Positions 1-7,852 of a stretch of DNA of 64,000 nt are shown here, piece by piece; the stretch's first letter is position 1, and the number at the start of each line of letters is the position of its first letter. Position numbers and translations under genes: made by a program. Where the stretch lies: contig NZ_PNHL01000014.1 in NCBI RefSeq assembly GCF_002871795.1, forward strand, positions 1 through 64,000. Reading direction: 5' to 3'. A model generated the notes under the pieces. It searched no databases and was not told where the DNA came from. It saw only the letters and a list, made by a program, of their open reading frames with translations. Origin of the DNA: Brachybacterium sp. UMB0905. GTDB lineage: Bacteria > Actinomycetota > Actinomycetes > Actinomycetales > Dermabacteraceae.

Positions 1-2
1 TG

Positions 3-269
3 CAGGCAGTGATCGACGACCTCACCGAGGAAGTACCCAAGCAGCTCAAAGAGCTGATCACCCTTGGTTGGACCCTGAAACACCGGGCCGGGGACATGCT
101 GGCCTACTTCGACCACCCCGGCACCAGCAACGGCCCCACGGAGGCGATCAACAGCCGGCTCGAGCACCTCCGCGGCACCGCGCTGGGCTTCCGCAACCTC
201 GCCCACTACGTCATCCGATCGCTGCTGGACACCGGAGGATTCAGAACCGAACTACACCGTCATCTGTGA
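3..269 (+). CDS. ISL3-family transposase, C-terminal part (cut by window edge)
   Basis: The reading frame is open from the window edge and ends with TGA at 267-269. The visible 88 or so residues match the C-terminal end of ISL3-family (DDE) transposases, including the conserved stretch GTSNGPTEAINSRLEHLRG near the middle and the RNLAHYVIRSLLD helix. The stop is followed at once by GAAGAGCC (268-275), which reads GGCTCTTC on the other strand. That is the usual start of ISL3 terminal repeats, so the right end of the element is placed at about 275. The rest of the transposase and the left end are outside the window, so I cannot tell whether the element is complete. Confidence 0.8.
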   Translation, partial: QAVIDDLTEEVPKQLKELITLGWTLKHRAGDMLAYFDHPGTSNGPTEAINSRLEHLRGTALGFRNLAHYVIRSLLDTGGFRTELHRHL

Positions 270-275
270 AGAGCC

Positions 276-528
276 TGAAAACTTCGGTCGGCACGGTCGG
301 CGATAGCTACGATAACGCGCTGGCCGAGACCGTAAATGGCCTCTACAAGACGGATCTGATCTACTCCAAGCGGATCTGGCGGTCGGTCAGCGAAGTTGAG
401 CTCGCCACGATGGGCTGGGTCCACTGGTGGAACACGTCCCGGCTCCACGAAGCTCTCGGCTACCGAACCCCGCAACCGTCGAAGCGACCTACACTCACCC
501 CACGACGGCCGTGCCCGCGACCGTGTAA
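276..528 (+). pseudogene. IS3-family transposase OrfB remnant, frameshifted
   Basis: This is the C-terminal end of an IS3-family integrase-type transposase. It contains the stretch VGDSYDNALAETVNGLYK, with the last catalytic glutamate, and the RLHEALGYRTP signature. The remnant begins immediately after the ISL3 right end, so its N-terminal part was replaced or displaced by that element. After GYRTP the frame shifts at about 470: the expected continuation (ATVEATYTHP) is in the next frame and stops at 526-528. It is a non-functional fragment, probably the target into which the ISL3 element jumped. Confidence 0.8.
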
Positions 529-556
529 CCACGGAACGAAACCCAGGACGCTTCAT

Positions 557-757
557 GCTGTTGCGCTCGCGCTCACCGACCTCGAGCCCCTGCTCCAGCG
601 TACAGGCGCAGATGTGCTTCAAATCGCAGGCGCTCCGCGCCGCAGTGCCGCGGCGAGCGAGTCCGCCGATGCGCCGGCAAGGCTCGATCCCCGCAGCCAG
701 GTCCTCGCGCCGCTTCGAGGCGTTCTCCTCGTTGAGGTCGATTTCGTACGCAACCGT
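557..757 (-). pseudogene. Decayed lsr2 paralogue (nucleoid protein remnant)
   Basis: Read on the minus strand, this stretch encodes TVAYEIDLNEENASKRRE, then RRIGGLARRGTAARS, then EQGLEVGERERNS. This follows the layout of Lsr2: the dimerisation-domain end (AYEIDL.EENA..K), the linker with ARRVGGRxxRG, and the DNA-binding helix with G.EV.DRGRIS. The full Lsr2 gene at 36774-37097 has AYEIDLSEENAEKIRE in the same position. The copy lacks the N-terminal strand and a credible start, the motif before GLEVGERE is scrambled, and the key DRGRIS is changed. I read it as a dead, island-borne Lsr2-like gene. Nothing else is convincing between 529 and 793. Confidence 0.55.
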
Positions 758-793
758 CGGGGGAGGCGACCATAGACTGATTATGCTTGAGCG

Positions 794-2557
794 TCACGCA
801 AACTGCTGGCGGAACAGTTCCTTGAACCGCCCCGGAGACGTAACGAGGTCATCGTAGTGCCCCTCTTGGACGAGCCGTCCCTCATGGAGGACATAGATTC
901 TGTCAACTTGCTTCAAGGTCCAAGCCCGATGCGAAACCACACAGGTGATCCTCTCCTTCTTCGACCGAGTCAGTAGCGAGAAGATTTCCTCCTCCGCCTC
1001 CGCATCGATCGCCGAAGTGGGCTCATCCAGGATCCAGATCCCAGCGTCGCGTACGACAATGCGGGCGAGCGCGAGCCGCTGCCACTGGCCGCCCGACAGA
1101 CCGCGCCCACCCCACTGGACGCCGAGCTGGGCATCGAGCCCGCCACTCATCTCCCGGACAAGATCGGCGATCCCCACGAACTCGAGCGCCTCCCATATGC
1201 GCGTATCCGGGACATCCTGCTCCGGCGTCCCCAGGAGCACGGAGTCACGAACGGACAGTTGGAACCTTCCGAACTCCTGCGAAAGCGTGCCGATCATCGC
1301 GAACCGCTCCGTCTCCGACCTCACCGCCTGATCGACACCGTCGATCAAGACGGAGCCGCTCTGGGCTTGGACTAAACCACAGATAGCCGATACAAGGGTC
1401 GTCTTCCCCGCGCCATTAGCTCCGACGATACCGATCATCTCACCCGCCTCGACCTTTACGCTCACGCGATCGAGGGCGGGCTTCGTCGCCCCTGGATAGG
1501 TCACCTCGAGATCCCGCACTTCGACAGAACCGATGTCCCGCACTATTCGCTGAGTCTTCGGCTCCCGCTGCTCCTCCGTGAACAGCCGGTAGCCCGCCAC
1601 CCTCGTGTTAGCTGCCAACACGCGGCCCGCCGCGTTACCCGCATTGCTGGTGGATGCTATCCCGCTGACGATAGCAAGCACGCCGACAGACGCTCCGGCA
1701 CTCCCGCTGCCAGAAACCGTCAGCATCGCCAAAGCCAGCAGTAGGCAGAGAGCAGTCACGACGCCTGCTGGGAGCTCCACTCCTACGGAACGGAGCCGCA
1801 AGCGGCGGAGTACATCCCCCACTGACTCCCATCTGAGCCCGGCATGCTCCGCGACCCGAGTCGACGTGCCAAGCATCGCAAGTTCAACCCCGGTCGCCTC
1901 GTACCTAAGTTGGTCGAAGTGGTACTCGGCAATACGCTCATCCTCGCCCACCACACTCCAGACCGGACGCGCGATCTTCGAGACTTTCATGAAAGCCACG
2001 ATGGAAGGAAACAACGCCAAGACGACGAAAAGCGCCGCGCCCCAGTTGTAGTGCCAGATTGCCAAGCACAGCGACACCGCGGTAATCACAGCTCCGGCAA
2101 CAGTCATCACGGACTGAGGCATCATCGCGAGAAGAGGGATGGCATTCTTCGCTTCCTGAAGCCTGCGCCCACTCCCCGGGTCCTGTACGTCACCTGCGGT
2201 GCGCCATGCGGCCGCCCTCGCAAGCTCACGTTTCGCACCGTATTCTAGGTCGGAATTCAGAATCATCCTCACCGAAGCCCCGACAGAGGAGAGTGCCTGC
2301 GCGAGTCCGACAATCCCGGCCGTCGCCGCTAAGTTCCCTATCAAATCTGACCCAGCGCACTCCCGGTTGAGACAATCGACCAGCGAACCGAAAGCGATAG
2401 CCTGCATGGCGGGAAGTAGCGCGACAACAACCTCGATTGCCGCACAGCACAACAAGGTTAACGGCGTCACCCGGAGCGACCACGCCATAACCCAAAACGA
2501 CAGCCCAAACGGTGACACCTCCCGAATATTACGAACGACGCGCCGGAATCGAGCCAC
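794..2557 (-). CDS. ABC exporter, fused transmembrane and ATPase domains
   Basis: A 587-residue half-transporter that should work as a homodimer in the cytoplasmic membrane. The N-terminal 320 residues hold about six hydrophobic segments. The ATPase follows with Walker A GANGAGKTT (about residue 382), signature LSGGQWQRLALAR, Walker B IWILDEPTS and the switch histidine in VVSHR. There is no C39 peptidase domain, so it is not a self-processing bacteriocin exporter. The start is GTG with GGAGG seven bases upstream, inside the end of the glycosyltransferase gene it overlaps by 29 bp, which implies co-transcription. Base composition is clearly less GC-rich than the core genes, in keeping with transfer. 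The substrate is unknown; a peptide, lipid or glycoconjugate is possible. Confidence 0.9.
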   Translation of the reverse strand: MARFRRVVRNIREVSPFGLSFWVMAWSLRVTPLTLLCCAAIEVVVALLPAMQAIAFGSLVDCLNRECAGSDLIGNLAATAGIVGLAQALSSVGASVRMILNSDLEYGAKRELARAAAWRTAGDVQDPGSGRRLQEAKNAIPLLAMMPQSVMTVAGAVITAVSLCLAIWHYNWGAALFVVLALFPSIVAFMKVSKIARPVWSVVGEDERIAEYHFDQLRYEATGVELAMLGTSTRVAEHAGLRWESVGDVLRRLRLRSVGVELPAGVVTALCLLLALAMLTVSGSGSAGASVGVLAIVSGIASTSNAGNAAGRVLAANTRVAGYRLFTEEQREPKTQRIVRDIGSVEVRDLEVTYPGATKPALDRVSVKVEAGEMIGIVGANGAGKTTLVSAICGLVQAQSGSVLIDGVDQAVRSETERFAMIGTLSQEFGRFQLSVRDSVLLGTPEQDVPDTRIWEALEFVGIADLVREMSGGLDAQLGVQWGGRGLSGGQWQRLALARIVVRDAGIWILDEPTSAIDAEAEEEIFSLLTRSKKERITCVVSHRAWTLKQVDRIYVLHEGRLVQEGHYDDLVTSPGRFKELFRQQFA

Positions 2558-3103
2558 GTAGAGCCTCCATCGCTTCCAAGTAGAATCCGCTTGCTGAGAA
2601 CTTCTTCGCCCAACTAGCGCGTGAACGCATCTCGCCTACTCTCTGCCCCCAGGAGACCGGCCATGTGCGGAAGACGCCGTTCGGCACCTGCTCAGCGTAC
2701 CAAGCCATCTCAACTCCGTGACGAACGTGGCTGCTACCTCCCCTCACATTATACCTATACCACCCGCCCTCAAGAAAACCCCACCGAGCGCACGTGTTAA
2801 GTAGCCGGATGTGCAGATCGTAGTCTTCGCACAAGAATGCCTCTCGCCTCCAACCTCCGATGGAAGTCAATAGTTCGCGGAGAACCATTATCGCTCCTGC
2901 GCAAAACGGATTTCCAGAGCCATTAACACGTAAGGGCCTACTATAGTGCCTCTCGAGAACTTCCTCAGGTACTGCCACCTCATATCCCGTCCAGCCAAAA
3001 TCTACATCATGACGAATCAGGTGCTCGTACTGGCGGTCAAACCTCCCAATCGTCGCCAGGTCATCCGAATCCTGGCGTGCGATATACCGACCCCGAGCAT
3101 TAG
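2529..3103 (-). pseudogene. Family 2 glycosyltransferase, 5' part lost at the IS1380 insertion
   Basis: The minus-strand frame runs from the IS boundary to a stop at 2529. It starts with NARGRYIARQDSDDL, the typical end of the nucleotide-sugar-binding half of a GT-A fold with the metal-binding DSDD motif. GNPFCAGAIMV and CEDYDLHIRLL follow, the acceptor and catalytic-base region of GT2 enzymes. The first 80-100 residues of a normal GT2 enzyme are missing. It overlaps the exporter start by 29 bp, so the pair was probably one operon making and exporting a glycosylated product. GC is low, as in the exporter. A late in-frame ATG-like start (about 2978) could give only a non-functional fragment. 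Confidence 0.75.
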
Positions 3104-4779
3104 CCTCGGGCTTTCATCGGTGTGGTGTCCGTGGGGTGGGTCGTGATGCGGGAAGGTGCTCCTGACCTGGAAGAATAGGGCTTGTCAAGAGTCCACGTCT
3201 TCAAGGTCAAAGGAGCACCTTCACGGTGAAGAGTACCGGGTTGTATCCGCGTGTGCAGGTTGATGTCGCGAGAGTGTCCGCGGTGGGTAGCGCGGGCGGG
3301 GTGCTGCTGACCGAGACCGTGCGCGCCACCGGCCTGGATGGGCAGCTTTCCAGAGCGCTGGCGCCATGGCGGCGGCCGCTGGCCAGGCATGACCCCGGGA
3401 AGATCCTGCTGGATCTCGCGCTGATGCTCGTGTTGGGTGGTGACTGCCTGGCTGATGTTTCCACGCTGCGGGCAGAGCCCGAGGTGTATGGTCCCGTGGC
3501 CTCTGATCCGACGATCTCCCGCCTGCTGAGCGTCCTGGCTGGGGACGTGGATACGGCCGTGCGGGCGATCGGCGCGGCCCGCCGGGCAGCACGGAAGACG
3601 GCCTGGGACCTGGCGGGGGAGCACGCCCCGTCCCACGGGGCGTGTGCAGCGGATCCGCTGGTCATCGATCTGGATGCGACGCTGGTGACGGCTCACAGCG
3701 ACAAAGAGCACGCGGCACCGACGTTCAAGAAGGGCTTCGGGTTCATCCGCTGCTGGCCTTTGCCGACCACGGTCGTGCCGGGGGTGGAGAGATGCTCACC
3801 TGCCTGCTGCGGCCCGGCAGTGCCGGCTCCAACACTGCCGCTGACCACGCCACGGTGATCCGCTCGGCCCTGGAGCAGGCCGGAGTCGGTCCCCGACCGG
3901 GCAAGAAGGTGCTGATCAGGATCGATGGTGCCGGATCCACGAAGGCCACGCTCCAGGAGCTGACCCGCCGCCGGGTGTCGTACTCGGTGGGATACACCCT
4001 GCCGACAAACACTCCGGAGCTCTACCGGGTGATCCCCGAGCACGTGTGGGAGCCCGCCTATGATCCCGATGGCACGCCGTGTGAGGGAGCGGACGTCGCG
4101 GAGCTGACCGGCCTGCTGGACCTGACAGGCTGGCCGGAGGGGATGCGGGTGATCGTGCGCCGGGAGCGTCCTCATCCGGGAGTGCAGCTGCGGTTCGATG
4201 ACGTCGATGGGTATCGGCTGACCGCGTTTGCGACGAACACTACGCGCGGGCAGCTTGCTGATCTCGAGGTCCGGCACCGCCGCCGTGCACGCTGCGAGGA
4301 CAGGATCCGGATCGCCAAGGACACAGGCCTTGAGAACCTGCCGCTGAGGACTTTCGCGCAAAACCGTATCTGGTGCCAGATCGTGGCACTGGCCAGCGAG
4401 ATCACGGCCTGGATGGGGCTTTTGGGCCACCCTGATCAGCCAGCCAGGAGGTGGGAGCCCAAACGCCTGCGCCACCGGCTGTTCCAGATCCCGGCGGCAT
4501 TCGCCCGCCATGCCCGCGCCCGGATCGTGCGCCTGTCACAGCGGACGGCCTGGTCCGGGATTGTCCAGGCCGCCCACGCTCGACTGCGCGCATTGCCCGC
4601 CCCCAGCGGATAGACCACCGCGACCCTTGACCGCCCACGACCACAAGGACCCGGCCCCTGGAACCCCGACCACCGCGACGACACGCGGCAAGCCGTCACA
4701 CCCCCACGCCAGAATCCCCCGATGAACACCGGCAACGACGCCGACCACCCCCGCTCACGAACCCGATGAAACATCGAGG
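3104..4779 (+). mobile_element. IS1380-family insertion sequence with terminal repeats and TTAG duplication
   Basis: Both ends can be set from the sequence. The left end reads CCTCGGGCTTTCATCGG (3104-3120). The right end, on the opposite strand, reads CCTCGATGTTTCATCGG (4779-4763), so 14 of 17 positions match. The four bases TTAG flank the element on both sides (3100-3103 and 4780-4783), as expected of the 4-bp target duplication of IS1380-family elements. The element is about 1.68 kb with one transposase gene. The 122 bp before the gene and 166 bp after it hold no other coding sequence. Confidence 0.8.
3226..4613 (+). pseudogene. IS1380-family transposase with a -1 frameshift
   Basis: The N-terminal frame (starting MKSTGLYPRVQVDVA) carries the IS1380 signature LVIDLDATLVTAHSDKE with the first catalytic aspartate, then KKGFGF. 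The expected continuation HPLLAFADHG is in the -1 frame from about 3744 and then stays open to the stop at 4611-4613. It includes RIDGAGSTK, TNTTRGQLADLE and RARCEDRIRIAKDTGL, which carry the later catalytic region. One base appears to have been lost around 3742-3748. No slippery heptamer is visible there and the family is not known for programmed frameshifting, so this copy is probably inactive. A sequencing error cannot be excluded. Confidence 0.8.
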
Positions 4780-4783
4780 TTAG

Positions 4784-5081
4784 ACCGCTGACGGTAGTCC
4801 CAAGCGCCATCGAGCGCGAACGGGATGCTGCGTCGGACAGCGTTCGCTCCGGGGGTCAACTTCACGTCGGCGTCGTGCGCGCGCTGGGTCCTCTCCAGGC
4901 GGCCGATGGGCGGACGGGAGTATCGCGGGGCTAAGAGGCCTGCCCTCATATCGGGTCTGATCGCACTGTGGAGTATCTCCCGCCCACTGAAGGAAGTGAC
5001 GGCGTTCCACTGCGATCGGGCGTCCGTCCGCGAGTTCCGGCCGGAGCCCGCGTTCTGGAAGGACACGGAGGGATCTGCATC
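4784..5081. other. 298-bp gap between the IS element and the excisionase gene
   Basis: No convincing gene. On the minus strand a frame remains open into the IS boundary and would join the truncated glycosyltransferase in frame if the IS and one TTAG copy were removed (ALDGAWDYRQRS, then NARGRYIARQ). However, third codon positions here are much more GC-rich than in the glycosyltransferase fragment, and no GT2 N-terminal motif is seen, so I do not annotate it as coding. The plus strand at the right end should contain the promoter of the excisionase-integrase genes. Confidence 0.4.
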
Positions 5082-5303
5082 ATGGATCGCACGACATCTC
5101 AGCGGGCGTCGCTGCGCCTGCTCACCACGAACGAGGCCGCCTACGCTCTGGCGCTGTCCCGTCGGACGCTCGAGACGTACCGGCTCCGCGGTACCGGACC
5201 CGCCTTCGTGCGCACCGGCAAGTCGCCCCGCGGGGCGGTCCGCTACCGCGAAGCCGACCTCATCGAATGGACTGAGGCTCAGCTCGTGGTGTCGGCGCGG
5301 TGA
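5082..5303 (+). CDS. Excisionase-like helix-turn-helix protein
   Basis: A 73-residue protein of the AlpA/excisionase-type HTH family. The body reads LTTNEAAYALALSRRTLETY, the winged-helix recognition segment typical of these proteins, followed by GTGPAFVRTGKSPRGAVRY and a C-terminal helix with LIEWTE. Such proteins bend DNA during excision of integrated elements or switch on element genes. The ATG at 5082 was chosen because GGAGG lies about ten bases upstream; a longer frame from 4968 has no such site. It sits directly before the integrase gene, the normal xis-int layout. The protein itself looks intact although its integrase is not. Confidence 0.8.
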   Translation: MDRTTSQRASLRLLTTNEAAYALALSRRTLETYRLRGTGPAFVRTGKSPRGAVRYREADLIEWTEAQLVVSAR

Positions 5304-5396
5304 CGGCCCACTTTTCGGCATCCGCGCACTCGATGCGTGGCCTGTGGCATCGGTCGCAGTCGACGCCCTGTGACCGCAGGCGAGGGGCGGGATGTC

Positions 5397-6622
5397 ATGT
5401 CTGATGTCAGGGAGCGGAAGACCCGTTATCCGGGGATCTACGAGTACGACACCCGCCTGGGAGTGACCCGATACCTATTCCGCATACGGGACAGGGAAGG
5501 CAAGTCCATCAAGCGTCGCGGGTTCACGTCTATGGCCCGCGCGCGGGAGGCCCGTTCCGAACTGGAGGCGGAGATTCGATCCGGCAGTTACGCCTCCATG
5601 TCCTCTGGGAGGGTGACGGTCGCGTTGTGCTGGGAGCACTATCGAGACTCGAAGTCGACCCGCCTGAAGCCCTCCTCGTTATCTTCGCTGGAGCGATCCT
5701 GGGCCTCCTACGTCGAACCGCGATGGGAGGGGTCCAGGTCGCTCAGGTGACGCGACGTGGGATCCAGCGCTGGGTGACCTCTCTGGCGGCGGGTGAGGAT
5801 GTTCCGATGAGTGAGATGGCGCGCTCCAGGCAGCGGGGCACCCGGTCCGCCACGGTTGTGATCCGTGCGGTCGAGGTCCTTCGAGGGGCTCTCGAGGTGG
5901 CCGTCGAGGACCGCCGCATCGCCGCCAACCCGGCGAAAGGTATCGAGCTTCCACGGAAGGGCAGGGGGAAGCGGGGTGCCAATCGGCGCTACCTTTCCCG
6001 GGCGGATGTTCGCGCTGCCGCAGGCGTGTGCAGAACCCCTGCCGATCGCTGCTTGTTCCTGGTGCTCGCGCTCGGCGGCCTTCGCTGGGGTGAGGCAGTC
6101 GGCCTGCGTGTCGAGGACGTCGACACGGCTCGTGGTCGGCTGCACGTACGCCGGTCCGCGACCTTGGTCGACGGCGTGTGGCACGTGACGGACCCGAAAA
6201 CGTGGGAGCGGCGTAGCGTCCCGATCCCACGCCATCTCGCAACGGAGCTCGACGCGCTCATCGCTGGCTGATCGGGGGACTCGCTCGCGCTCCCCTCTCC
6301 GCGCGATCCTGATGCGTTCCGCACTCTCCCGAGCCATGTTGCTGAAGACGCGCCGGGGAATCCCAGCCGGCTCCAGGCGGCACTCGGACGTGCGGGGATC
6401 ACGTACCTGTCTCCTCACGATCTTCGGCATACGGCCGCGTCGCTTGCGGTGCAGTCGGGCGCATCAGTCAAGGCAGTCCAGAGGATGCTCGGTCACGAGA
6501 GCGCGGCAATGACGCTCGACGTCTACAGCGACCTTTTCGACAGCGATCTGGACGACGTCGCCGCCCGTGCCGACGCCGCGTGGGAGGAGCTGGAGGCGTC
6601 ACTCGCGGACACGTACACCTGA
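5397..6622 (+). pseudogene. Tyrosine site-specific integrase, disrupted by frameshift and stop codon
   Basis: The start is ATG 5397 with an AGGGGCGGG site just upstream. The N-terminal part (KTRYPGIYEYDTRLGVTRY) is the arm-binding domain of actinobacterial phage-type integrases. At 5724-5732, in the run GGGAGGGG, the frame shifts: the core-binding domain continues as GVQVAQVTRRGIQRWV in another frame. The catalytic domain has GGLRWGEAVGLR (first arginine), then TGA at 6269-6271 where a codon such as CGA is expected (LIAG*SGDSL). In the same frame it goes on to HDLRHTAASLAV, LGHESAAMTLDVYS (catalytic tyrosine) and a stop at 6620-6622. Two lesions make it inactive, so the island is probably fixed. 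Confidence 0.85.
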
Positions 6623-6664
6623 GCCGTGTGTGTCCACCGCGTGTCCACGGCGTAAACGAAACGA

Positions 6665-6695
6665 CCCCTGATCCGGTGGAACACCAGGTCAGGGG
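6665..6695 (+). terminator. Stem-loop after the integrase gene
   Basis: CCCCTGA at 6665 pairs with TCAGGGG at 6689-6695, and an inner GGTG/CACC stem extends it around a 3-base loop with single-base bulges. It lies between the integrase stop and the convergent tRNA gene, so it could end transcription from both sides. There is no clear T tract, so the call rests on structure and position only. Confidence 0.4.
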
Positions 6696-6719
6696 CCATA
6701 CTCAAAGCGTGATACTCGG

Positions 6720-6792
6720 TGGAGCTAGGGGGATTCGAACCCCCGACCTTCTCATTGCGAACGAGACGCGCTACCAACTGCGCCATAGCCCC
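6720..6792 (-). tRNA. tRNA-Ala (anticodon CGC)
   Basis: The minus strand folds as a normal 73-nt tRNA. The acceptor strand GGGGCTA pairs with TAGCTCC; the D arm is GCGC-AGTTGGTA-GCGC; the anticodon loop is TTCGCAA with anticodon CGC, reading the GCG alanine codon; the T arm contains GGTTCGAAT; the discriminator base is A. CCA is not encoded (CCG follows). The 3' end faces the disrupted integrase about 100 bp away, so this gene is the likely attachment site of the island to the left. No second copy of its 3' end is seen in bases 1-6700, so the other junction must lie outside the window. Confidence 0.95.
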
Positions 6793-6879
6793 ATGTCGCC
6801 GGGCGACCTGGCAAGACTAGCACCCGATCAGGGGTGTCGTCGCCTCGCCCGGGCGGTCTTGACGAAGGTCACAGCCTCC

Positions 6880-7795
6880 TCAGTGCCCGGCTCCCAGCTG
6901 CTCACCCTGCCCGCTGGTGCGCAGCTGCTGCAGCTGCTCCATCAGCGCATCGAAGGTCTCCAGGCGCTCCGCGCCGGTGCAGGCCACATAGGCCGGCTGC
7001 AGGTAGTCGGGCCGCTCGGCGACCTCCCGTCCGGGCCAGGTACGGATCGACCCGCCGGCCTGGCGCACCAGGTGGAAGCCGGCGGCGACATCCCAGGCGT
7101 TGATGTGCCCCAGGCCGGTCGCATCGGCCCAGCCTGCAGCGACATAGGCAAGCTCGAGCGCGGCGCTGCCGTAGTGGCGCACCGCGGAGACGGAGCGCGC
7201 GAGTTCCACGGAGGCGGGGCCCGCGAAGTCCGGGGCTTCTCGGCCGATCGACTGGCCGGGGAAGCCGGAGAGGATCATGGCGTCACGCGCCGGGCGGGTG
7301 GGCCGCGGCTCGAGCACGCGGCCGTTAAGCATCGCGGGCCCATCGGCCGCGGTAAACACCTGACCCAGGATCGGGGCGTCGATCACCCCGGCCACAAGCT
7401 CCTCCCCCACCGTCACGCCGATCGAAATGCAGAACAGCGGCAGACCGGCCGCGAAATTGCTGGTCCCATCGATCGGGTCGACGTAGAAGGAGACCTGCTG
7501 GGCGGCGTCACCGGCCTCTGCCGCCGCCTCCCCGGCGGTGTCCTGGGGGGGCCTCGGCAGGGCGCTCCCCGCCTTCCTCGCCGACGATCCGGGCGCTGGG
7601 CAGCATGTCCCGCAGCGCGGCGACGATGATGTCCTCCGCAGCCCGGTCATGCTCGGTGGCGATGTCGTGGCTGCTGGTCTTGTATTCGCGGGCGATGTGG
7701 TCGCGGTCCAGGGCGCGCAGATACTGGGCGGCCTCATGCGCCGCGGCGGTCGCGATCTCGAGCAGGCGGGTGGGGGCAGGCGCGGTGGTGTTCAT
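6880..7795 (-). CDS. Inositol monophosphatase-family phosphatase, frameshifted at a poly-G run
   Basis: Cytoplasmic Mg-dependent sugar-phosphate phosphatase of the IMPase/SuhB family. The first 90 residues from ATG 7795 (MNTTAPAPTRLLEIATAA) end with the metal-binding GEEGG. Metal site 2, DPIDGTSNF, and the third motif INAWDVAAG lie in another frame ending at 6880. The frames meet at a run of seven G (7545-7551). The distance from start to stop is 3n+1, so removing one G gives a normal protein of about 304 residues. Either this is a homopolymer sequencing error, a phase-variable tract or a recent mutation. Substrate is uncertain: inositol-1-phosphate, histidinol phosphate or another sugar phosphate. 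Confidence 0.8.
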
Positions 7796-7852
7796 CGCGG
7801 CCAGGCTATCCCGTGCCCTCACCGTCCGGGGAGGGTGCCTGCGCCTCGGACA

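Noticed and set aside
260..622. 120-residue minus-strand frame as an intact gene
   Set aside because: Its first part is the Lsr2 relic and the rest is antisense of the IS3 remnant; it has no credible start.
4784..5321. Minus-strand frame as the missing N-terminus of the truncated glycosyltransferase
   Set aside because: It joins in frame, but codon composition differs sharply and no GT2 N-terminal motif is visible; kept only as an open question.
6580..6860. Protein-like string GARGIRTPDLLIANETRYQL on the plus strand
   Set aside because: It is the translation of the antisense of tRNA-Ala, a known annotation artefact.
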